Source of the DNA: Verrucomicrobiota bacterium
GTDB taxonomy: Bacteria; Verrucomicrobiota; Verrucomicrobiia; Verrucomicrobiales; Verrucomicrobiaceae
Direction of reading: 5' to 3'
DNA: 64,000 nucleotides
NCBI GenBank assembly: GCA_025360015.1
Contig: JANYCZ010000021.1
Location: forward strand, 62,001-126,000
The position numbers and the translations under genes were made by a program. This document shows, one piece after another, positions 1 through 6,286 of this stretch. The notes under the pieces were generated by a model. That model was given only the letters and a program-made list of their open reading frames with translations. It made no database searches and was not told the DNA's origin. Within the stretch, counting starts at the first letter, position 1; the number at the start of each line of letters is the position of its first letter.

Positions 1-1065
1 TGGCGGTACGCCCGGTGCCGCGACGATCACCGGAATGCGCGTCGCCTGCTCATAGTTCGTATGCTTGCACCACATGCCATGGTCCCCGAGATGCCAGCCA
101 TGGTCGCCCCAGAAAACGATGATCGTATTCCCTGCCAGACCGCTCGCATCCAGGGCGTCCAGCACCCTGCCAAGCTGCGCATCCATGTAGCTCGTCGCCG
201 CGTGGTAGCCATGGATGAGGTGGATGGCCTGCGCCTGCGTCAGCGGCCCTTGCTCCGGCATGTCCCGGTACTGGCGCAGCTCACCCCAGGTCGTCGGCGC
301 GAACTCAGGCGCGCCAGCAGGAGCCGTTTGCAGCGCAGGCACGGTGAAGACCGCCGGATCATAGAGATCCCAGTACTTCTTCGGCGCCACAAAGGGCAGG
401 TGAGGTTTCAAAAAACCGACCGCCAGAAAAAACGGCTCCTCCGGCTTTTGCTTCGCAGCCTCCAGCCGCTTGACCGCCTCGTCAGCGATCATGCCATCCC
501 CATAGCGATTGTCCGGCACGTCGGCGGACTCCGTGGGCGCACCGCGCGGCAGCTTCCAGGCCTCCGTCTTGTTTTCAAACAGCGCCTGCTCCCGCGTGGA
601 GTCCGGCAGGTTGTTCTCCTTCAGCGCGTAGCTAATCGTCTTCGGCGTGAAGTGCGGCACGCTCCAGGACGCCACATCATTCACATTGCCATGACCCACA
701 TGGAAAATCTTGCCCAGCCCTTCCGCCCGGTAACCATTCGCCTTGAAGTGCTGCGGCAGCGTCACCGCATTCGGCACCGCTTTGCGGAAGTTCGTGCTCA
801 GCTCATAGATCCCCAGCGTTTGTGGCCGCAGCCCCGTCAGCAGCGCATTGCGCGAAGGCGAGCACACCGCCTGATTGCAAAACGCCTTCTCAAACACCAC
901 CCCCCGTGCCGCCAGCCGGTCAATGTTCGGCGATTTCACCACCTTGTCCCCATAGCACCCCAGCAGCGGCTTCAAATCATCCACACAGATGAGAAGAACA
1001 TTCGGTTTTGCGGCGGCAAACAGCGAGTTGCCGCAAAGGAGCAGGAGTGTGAGAACGCGGAGCAT
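1..1065 (-). CDS. Sulfatase, iduronate-2-sulfatase-like (partial)
   Basis: A secreted or periplasmic sulfatase that would hydrolyse sulfate esters, probably on sulfated polysaccharides. Only the first 355 codons are present; the C-terminus lies beyond the left edge. Residues 1-18 form a signal peptide ending in a run of Ala. The metal-binding Asp pair is at residues 29-30 (CVDD). The formylglycine motif CxPxR is present as CSPSR at 68-72, so Cys68 would be converted to formylglycine. A second metal-site motif, GDHGWHLGDHG, is at 320-330. The segment LKPHLPF and the LGCYGD motif resemble iduronate-2-sulfatases more than arylsulfatase A. The start is the ATG at 1065, directly followed by the signal peptide. 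It lies downstream of the ArsR-type gene on the same strand, separated by 122 bp. No link between the two is evident. The substrate cannot be told from sequence. Confidence 0.93.
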   Translation of the reverse strand, partial: MLRVLTLLLLCGNSLFAAAKPNVLLICVDDLKPLLGCYGDKVVKSPNIDRLAARGVVFEKAFCNQAVCSPSRNALLTGLRPQTLGIYELSTNFRKAVPNAVTLPQHFKANGYRAEGLGKIFHVGHGNVNDVASWSVPHFTPKTISYALKENNLPDSTREQALFENKTEAWKLPRGAPTESADVPDNRYGDGMIADEAVKRLEAAKQKPEEPFFLAVGFLKPHLPFVAPKKYWDLYDPAVFTVPALQTAPAGAPEFAPTTWGELRQYRDMPEQGPLTQAQAIHLIHGYHAATSYMDAQLGRVLDALDASGLAGNTIIVFWGDHGWHLGDHGMWCKHTNYEQATRIPVIVAAPGVPP

Positions 1066-1082
1066 AGGGGGTGAAGCGGACA

Positions 1083-1180
1083 GTCAAGAAGTCAAAGGCC
1101 AAGGCGTCAAGCAGATGACGTCACGCTCAAACGCGCGACACTTGACACTTCTTGACAATACTTGACCCTCTTGACTTCAC
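1083..1180. repeat. Clustered CTTGAC/GTCAAG words, inverted
   Basis: The gap between the ArsR-type gene and the sulfatase holds two GTCAAG words on the left and four CTTGAC words spaced about 9 bp apart on the right (1141-1175). GTCAAGAAGT at 1083-1092 is the exact reverse complement of ACTTCTTGAC at 1147-1156, so a hairpin can form. It could be a degenerate terminator for the ArsR-type gene or an interspersed repeat; the sequence alone does not decide. Confidence 0.45.
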
Positions 1181-1187
1181 TTTCCCC

Positions 1188-1511
1188 TCACTCCGGCAGT
1201 TGGTCGAAATGGAACTGGCAGCAGCCCAGATCAAGCGTGTTGGTGTCACGCGCGAGCTTTTCGCGAAACGCCTCCGCCAGCGCATAGATGCGCTGCTGCC
1301 CCTGCTTCTCCACTTCCAGCAGCCCGGCCTCTTTAAGCACCCGCAGGTGCTTTGAGACGTTGTAAGGCGTGACATGGAGAGCTTCACACAGCTCGGTGAC
1401 GGGCTTCGCGCCACCGATCAGCGCGCGCACCAGACGGAGACGCGTCGGCTCTCCCAGCGCACGCATGGCGGTGAGGCAGTCGAACGAACGTGTCACGGTG
1501 CGTGGTGGCAT
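1188..1511 (-). CDS. ArsR/SmtB-family repressor with C-terminal Cys pair
   Basis: A 107-residue winged-helix metalloregulator expected to repress its own gene and the divergent operon until it binds a soft metal or metalloid. The N-terminal LGEPTRLRLVRAL segment (about 19-31) and the recognition-helix region around residues 37-60 (VTELCEALHVTPYNVSKHL) are typical of ArsR proteins. The classical ELCVCDL metal site is absent: the matching place reads ELCEAL with a single Cys42. Instead there is a vicinal pair Cys97-Cys98 near the C-terminus (LGCCQFHFD). From memory, vicinal C-terminal Cys pairs occur in ArsR proteins that respond to methylarsenite. That fits the ArsI-like protein encoded downstream of the divergent operon. 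A perfect 12-bp palindrome lies 73-84 bp upstream of its start. The inducer is inferred and not shown. Confidence 0.88.
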   Translation of the reverse strand: MPPRTVTRSFDCLTAMRALGEPTRLRLVRALIGGAKPVTELCEALHVTPYNVSKHLRVLKEAGLLEVEKQGQQRIYALAEAFREKLARDTNTLDLGCCQFHFDQLPE

Positions 1512-1583
1512 GGCGGGATGTTTAGCAGAGAGGCCATGTCATCGCAAGAACGCCCGGGGCTGGGGGTGAAATAATATTTGCCA

Positions 1584-1595
1584 ATATGCGCATAT
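1584..1595. promoter_or_regulatory. Perfect 12-bp palindrome, likely ArsR operator
   Basis: ATATGCGCATAT, set in an AT-rich island (about 1571-1602) in otherwise GC-rich DNA, lies between the divergent ArsR-type gene and the TonB receptor gene. It is 21-32 bp upstream of the receptor start, where a repressor would block RNA polymerase. Dyads of this size and base composition are typical operators for ArsR-family dimers. Assignment to this protein is by position only. Confidence 0.6.
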
Positions 1596-1615
1596 AAGAT
1601 AAAGCACGCGCCGCC

Positions 1616-3808
1616 ATGACTCTCCCGACTCATTCCCTTCACCGTGCCCTGCCGCGTCTTCTCGCCGCGACCGCCCTCCTGTCCACCTGCTCCGCTTTGG
1701 CTCAGCAGGCAGACGTGAAAAAAGACGAACAAGCCACGCCGGTGAATCTCAATGAGATCATCATCTCCGCGCCGAAGCTCTCAGACAAGACCCTGCTCGA
1801 ACTGCCGATCAGCGCCAGCGTGACGACCAGGAAGACTCTGCAGGATGCGGGGATGTACACCGTGAAGGACGCCGCCATGTACGCGCCGAACACCACCTTC
1901 ACCGAATTCAGCGCCCGCGCCATCAGCACCCCTCGCATGCGTGGCATCGGTGGCTCGCCGACCAATCCCGGCGTCACCACTTACATGGACGGCGTGCCTC
2001 AGACCAATGGCAACTCCTCCAGCATCATGCTGCTCGATGTGGAGCAGATCGATTTCGTGCGCGGGCCCATCGGCGCTCTGTTTGGCCGTAACACTGCGGG
2101 TGGTCTGGTCAACATCACCAGCCGCCGTCCCACCATGAAGGGCTGGGAAGGCGAGGCGCAGACCATGATCGGCAACTACAACCTGCAGGACTACCGCGCA
2201 CGCGTCAGCGGCGCTCTCATTGAAGACGTCCTCGGCTTCAGCTTCATGGGCGGCTACAATCAGCGCGACGGCTACACCAAAAACACCGTGAACGGCCAGC
2301 CGATCGACAATCGCGGCTCCTGGTTCGGCAAAACCCAGTTCCTCTGGACCCCGGACAAGCAGTTGGAAGTGCGCCTGATCATCGCCGGTGAAAGCGCCCG
2401 TGACGGCGACTACGCGCTGAATGATGTGGGGCAGTTGCGCGCCAACCCACGGCGTTCCGCCCGTGACTTCGCCGGCTTCACCAAGCGTGACGTGCTCATG
2501 CCCACCCTCCAGGTGACATGGCACGGCGACTCGTTCGATTTCACCTCCACCACCGGCCTGGTGTGGTGGAAAACCCAGGACACCACAGACCTCGACTACT
2601 CCACGTTCAACTTCGTCCCTGGCGGCACCTTCCTGCTGCGCAACAACCGCCAGCAGCAGACCACCTGGAGCCAGGAGTTCCGCTTCTCCAATCCGAAGGG
2701 CGTGCCGGTCACCATCAGCGACTCGGCCTTCCTCACCTGGCAGGCGGGCACGTTCTTCTTTGACCAGACATTCCAGCAGACCACCTTCCAGAATCAGGAC
2801 AATGTCTTCTTCCCGGTCTTCATTCCGGCCAACACCACCAACACTGCCGCCCATCTCCATGACCAGGGCATTGGCACGTATGCTCAGGCCACCCTGACCG
2901 CCTGGAAGAAACTGGACGTCACTGCTGGTCTGCGCTGGGACCTTGAGCACAAGCAGGCGGATCTGTCCGCCAGCCGTGGGCCTGTTGCCCCGCCGTTCCT
3001 GCCATCACTGGACGCCTCCTCACGCACGTCGCGTTCGTTCAGCCAGGTGACGCCCCAGACATCCGTCGCCTATCGTTTCACGCCGGGCCTCATGGGCTAC
3101 TTCGGCTTCGCCGGTGGTTACAAAGCCGGTGGCTTCAACACTGCCTCCGTCACTGGCCGCACGAACTACGATCAGGAGCGCACCTGGAACTACGAAGTCG
3201 GTCTCAAGGGCCGCGCCTTGCAGGACAAGCTCGGCTTCCAGCTCGCCCTCTTCTACACCGACTGGAGAAACCTCCAGCTCAATACCCCCAACGGCGCTTC
3301 CCTCGCCACCTATGACATCGTCAATGCTGGCAACGCGGCCTCCAAGGGCATCGAGCTCTCCCTCAACTACCAGGCCACCTCGAGCTGGACGCTCTTCGGC
3401 AGCGCCGGCCTGCAAACCGCCCGTTTCCTCTCCGGCAGCATGGACAACGGGGCGAACATTGGTGGCAACAAAGTCCCCTACACGCCGAACTACACCGCGG
3501 CCGTCGGCACCCAGTACAACTGGGAGCTGACCCACGGCTGGACCCTCTACGCGCGTGCGGATGTGCAGTTCCTCGGCGGCTTCGTCTATGACAGCACCAA
3601 TCAGGCCGGCCAGAACGCTTACACCCTGGCAAACTTCCGCCTCGGCGTGCGCCGCGCGACTTGGTACTCGGAGTTCTTCGTGAACAACGCCTTCAACACC
3701 CGCTACATCCCCACCGCCATTCCATTCCCCGGCCTCGCCGCTTCCGGCTACGTCGGCGAAAGCGGTGCGCCGCTGACCTGCGGCGTGCGCGCCGGCATCA
3801 AATTTTAG
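1616..3808 (+). CDS. TonB-dependent outer-membrane receptor
   Basis: A 730-residue TonB-dependent transporter of the outer membrane that would import a large or scarce ligand using the TonB-ExbBD energy system. A signal peptide ends near residue 29 (ALA). A TonB-box-like stretch EIIISA is at 47-52. A plug domain follows, with the conserved RGPIGALFGRNTAGG segment and NITSRRP, and then a 22-strand-type barrel ending in the typical C-terminal Phe (AGIKF). The overall layout is that of iron-complex receptors (COG1629) rather than SusC proteins, and there is no SusD partner. It is the first gene of the plus-strand run dioxygenase and MFS, and the palindrome just upstream suggests ArsR control. 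Given that context, the ligand may be an organoarsenical or an arsenic-bearing natural product, but an iron chelate is also possible. Confidence 0.92.
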   Translation: MTLPTHSLHRALPRLLAATALLSTCSALAQQADVKKDEQATPVNLNEIIISAPKLSDKTLLELPISASVTTRKTLQDAGMYTVKDAAMYAPNTTFTEFSARAISTPRMRGIGGSPTNPGVTTYMDGVPQTNGNSSSIMLLDVEQIDFVRGPIGALFGRNTAGGLVNITSRRPTMKGWEGEAQTMIGNYNLQDYRARVSGALIEDVLGFSFMGGYNQRDGYTKNTVNGQPIDNRGSWFGKTQFLWTPDKQLEVRLIIAGESARDGDYALNDVGQLRANPRRSARDFAGFTKRDVLMPTLQVTWHGDSFDFTSTTGLVWWKTQDTTDLDYSTFNFVPGGTFLLRNNRQQQTTWSQEFRFSNPKGVPVTISDSAFLTWQAGTFFFDQTFQQTTFQNQDNVFFPVFIPANTTNTAAHLHDQGIGTYAQATLTAWKKLDVTAGLRWDLEHKQADLSASRGPVAPPFLPSLDASSRTSRSFSQVTPQTSVAYRFTPGLMGYFGFAGGYKAGGFNTASVTGRTNYDQERTWNYEVGLKGRALQDKLGFQLALFYTDWRNLQLNTPNGASLATYDIVNAGNAASKGIELSLNYQATSSWTLFGSAGLQTARFLSGSMDNGANIGGNKVPYTPNYTAAVGTQYNWELTHGWTLYARADVQFLGGFVYDSTNQAGQNAYTLANFRLGVRRATWYSEFFVNNAFNTRYIPTAIPFPGLAASGYVGESGAPLTCGVRAGIKF

Positions 3809-3883
3809 TCGTCAAAGCTTGGTCAGCGGCGGTTGATGGCGATAACACGCTGTCAGCCGCCGTTGCGTGTCCACTTCTCTTCC

Positions 3884-4645
3884 ATGCCACTCACTCCTGA
3901 TCAAATCGCCGCCTACCATCGCGATGGCTTCGTCACGGCTCACGGTGTCTTTGCCGCCGACGCCGCTGCGCTGCAGGACGAAGCCGTGCGCCTCACCGGC
4001 CTCACGCCGCTCATCGACGTCAACAACATCCGCTGCCGCTGGCAGGACCATGCAGAGACCGGCGAGTGCCGCTTTGACTGCTTTGATCCCGTGATCGACA
4101 TCAGCCCCGTCTGCGAGCGCATCGCCCGCTCGCCCATCTTGCGCGACATGGCCGCCCAGCTCTACGGCGAGCCCGCCTTCCTCTTCAAAGACAAGCTCAT
4201 CTTCAAGCCGCGGGGTGCCAAAGGTTACGACATGCACCAGGACTACATCTCCTGGGACAGCTTCCCCGAGTCCTTCCTCACCGTCATCGTCGCCATCGAT
4301 CCCTCTGACACCTCCAGCGGCGCCACCGAAGTCTTCCCCGGCTATCACCAGCGAGGCTGCATGAGCCCACGTGACGGCATGTACCACACCCTGAAAGTCG
4401 ATCAGGTGGACCTCACTCAAGGCGTCGTGCTCGAGCTCCAGCCCGGCGACGTCGCCTTCTTCAGCGGCTTCACCCCCCACCGCTCCGCGCCAAACCAGTC
4501 CGCCCACTCCCGCCGCCTGCTTTACCTCAGCTTCAATGCCGCACGCGATGGCGGCGACGTCCGCACCGCGCATTACGAGTTCTTCCACAACTGGCTCCAG
4601 GAGCGCTACGCCGAGTACGGCAAAACCGAAACCTACTTCCGATGA
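3884..4645 (+). CDS. Phytanoyl-CoA dioxygenase (PhyH)-family oxygenase
   Basis: A 253-residue non-haem Fe(II)/2-oxoglutarate oxygenase of the PhyH family, cytosolic (no signal peptide). The iron facial triad is visible as His118-x-Asp120 (MHQD) and His199 (TPHRSAPN); an Arg at 210-211 (SRRLLYLS) would bind 2-oxoglutarate. I chose the ATG at 3884 because MPLTPDQIAAYHRDGFV is the usual beginning of the family; an in-frame ATG at 3833 would add a 17-residue tail of unconvincing composition. The stop overlaps the ATG of the MFS gene by 4 bp (ATGA), so the two are translationally coupled. Family members act on lipids, ectoine, antibiotics and phosphonates such as 2-aminoethylphosphonate. In this neighbourhood an arsonate- or arsenolipid-type substrate is conceivable, but that is speculation. 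Confidence 0.88.
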   Translation: MPLTPDQIAAYHRDGFVTAHGVFAADAAALQDEAVRLTGLTPLIDVNNIRCRWQDHAETGECRFDCFDPVIDISPVCERIARSPILRDMAAQLYGEPAFLFKDKLIFKPRGAKGYDMHQDYISWDSFPESFLTVIVAIDPSDTSSGATEVFPGYHQRGCMSPRDGMYHTLKVDQVDLTQGVVLELQPGDVAFFSGFTPHRSAPNQSAHSRRLLYLSFNAARDGGDVRTAHYEFFHNWLQERYAEYGKTETYFR

Positions 4646-5850
4646 ACGACTCAAAACACTGCGACATCCCCGCCGTGTGGACACAGGTCATCGCCGGTGC
4701 CCTGCTCATGCTCGCCACGCTGCCCGGCCGCACCCAGGGCCTCGGCCTCATCACCGAGCCCCTGCTTGAGGACCTGCGGCTCACCAAGGCCAGCTACGCC
4801 CACATCAATCTCTGGGCCACCCTCCTCGGCTCCCTCGTTTGCCTCCCTGTCGGCCTGTGGCTGGACCGCCGTGGCCCCCGTCTCGCCACCGGCGTGTTAC
4901 TGGTAGGGCTGGCCGCAGTGGTCTGGGCCATCAGCGCCCTTCCTTCGCCGCCCCCTCAATCCGTCATGATGCAGCTTTTCGCCCTCATCTTGCTCACACG
5001 CGCGCTCGGCCAGAGTGCCTTGTCTGTCGTCAGCATCGGCGTCGCTGGCGCGGCCTTTCGCCAGGGGCGCAGCGGTGCCGCAGCAGCCTACACCGTCCTG
5101 CTCTCCGTCTTCTTCATGGTGGCATTCGGCATCCTCGGCGGCCTCATTCGCAGTGCAGGCTGGCGCAGCGCATGGGCAGACGTCGCCCTGGCTCTCCTCG
5201 TGCTCGCACCCCTCGCGTTCATGCTGCCAAAGAAGATCCACAAAGAGAAATCCACCATCAGCTCCGCTGAAGGCTTCACCCTCGCGCAATCCCTGCGCCA
5301 GCCCGCCTTCTGGCTTTACAGCGCCGGCATCGCTCTCTTCGCCGGAGTGCAGGCAGGCATCGGCCTGTTCAATGAAGCCCTGCTCGCCGAGCGCGGTTTT
5401 GATCGTGAAACCTATCACCACTTCCTCGCTGGCACCGCCATCATCTCCCTCATCGGCCAGGGTCTGGGTGGCGGCACGCGCTGGATGCCCCTCCGCCACT
5501 GGCTGGGACTCGCTCTCATCGTCCAAGCCGGCGGTCTTGCAGCCTTCTCCCTCATCTCCGGCACCGGCCAGCTCTGGGGCCTGGCCTCCATCATGGGCAT
5601 CTCCGCCGGCATCATCACCGTCGCCTTCTTCGCCATCTGGCCGGAGGTGTTTGGCAAGCGCCACCTCGGCCGCATCATGGGCGCCGCCCAGATGCTCACC
5701 GTTCTCGCCTCCGCCCTCGGCCCCCTCCTCTTGGAGCGCGGTGCCGCCCTCACCGGCACCTTCACCCGCAGCCTCCTCCTCGTCGCACCCCTCTCTCTGC
5801 TCCTCGGCCTCCTCACCCTCTGGCTCCGCCCCAAGTCACCCATCGCTTAA
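4642..5850 (+). CDS. MFS transporter
   Basis: A 402-residue major facilitator with about 12 hydrophobic segments. The MFS signature between helices 2 and 3 is visible as GLWLDRRGPRLA (about 72-83). The centre has a polar loop with KKIHKEKS, as expected between the two six-helix halves. It overlaps the dioxygenase stop by 4 bp, so the product of one reaction may be the cargo of this carrier. It does not look like the arsenic permeases ArsB, Acr3 or ArsP, and I see no clear resemblance to ArsJ or ArsK. Direction of transport and substrate are unknown; export of a modified compound or inner-membrane import of what the TonB receptor delivers both fit. Confidence 0.88.
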   Translation: MNDSKHCDIPAVWTQVIAGALLMLATLPGRTQGLGLITEPLLEDLRLTKASYAHINLWATLLGSLVCLPVGLWLDRRGPRLATGVLLVGLAAVVWAISALPSPPPQSVMMQLFALILLTRALGQSALSVVSIGVAGAAFRQGRSGAAAAYTVLLSVFFMVAFGILGGLIRSAGWRSAWADVALALLVLAPLAFMLPKKIHKEKSTISSAEGFTLAQSLRQPAFWLYSAGIALFAGVQAGIGLFNEALLAERGFDRETYHHFLAGTAIISLIGQGLGGGTRWMPLRHWLGLALIVQAGGLAAFSLISGTGQLWGLASIMGISAGIITVAFFAIWPEVFGKRHLGRIMGAAQMLTVLASALGPLLLERGAALTGTFTRSLLLVAPLSLLLGLLTLWLRPKSPIA

Positions 5851-5960
5851 GGAGCGCGGAATTCATTCCGCAGCACCCCGCAAGCACCCGCCGCTCCGCA
5901 TCTCCCCATGCCCTCTCCCGTGGGATGGGTGTGGCGTCAGCCCGCCCGTCTCCGAGCGCG
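5851..5960 (+). repeat. Interspersed repeat (AGCGCGG family plus GTGGCG family)
   Basis: Starting one base after the MFS stop is a GC-rich unit containing GCGGAATTCATTCCGC, a near-perfect dyad that can act as a hairpin, followed by CCGCAAGCA and GCTCCGCA words. The same unit recurs at 8504-8563 and in diverged form at 17529-17585. It is followed by a second word family, GGATGGGTGTGGCGTCAGCC, which recurs at about 8622-8651 and 45296-45320. The unit may serve as terminator of the receptor-dioxygenase-MFS operon. Confidence 0.7.
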
Positions 5961-6186
5961 CCACCAACACCCACGCCCCATTACTCGAGAAACATTTCGG
6001 GACAACACCCCCGCAAGCATCTGCGGAGACCACAGGTCCATTCTGAAAAGTCTCTGCGGCTTTCCAATCTCTTACGGTGCAAAATCAGGGGCCTCTTTGC
6101 GCCCCCTCCACGTCTTTTCTGTCCTTCAGCCTCAGAAGCCGCAGTCTGGTCCACTTCCGTGTATTCCGAGTATTCCGTGGTTGATC

Positions 6187-6216
6187 AAATCGGGCCTCAC
6201 ATAAGCCCTGATTTTT
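6187..6216 (+). terminator. Hairpin with T-tract in leader of the fusion gene
   Basis: AAATCGGGC pairs with GCCCTGATTT (one bulged T) across an 8-base loop and is followed by a short T run. It sits about 70 bp upstream of the fusion-gene start. It could end transcription from upstream, or work as a leader attenuator. The rest of 5961-6286 shows only repeat-like TTCCGTGTATTCC words and no gene. Confidence 0.45.
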
Positions 6217-6286
6217 GCCCATCCGCGCAAATATCCGCCTCCCCAGCTCCGTTCACTGCGTTCCTTGTTCCCCCCCGTTGCCACGC

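Noticed and set aside
1781-2950. 389-codon open frame antisense to the TonB receptor
   Set aside because: It mirrors the receptor's codon pattern in high-GC DNA, has no recognisable domain and lies wholly inside a well-supported gene.
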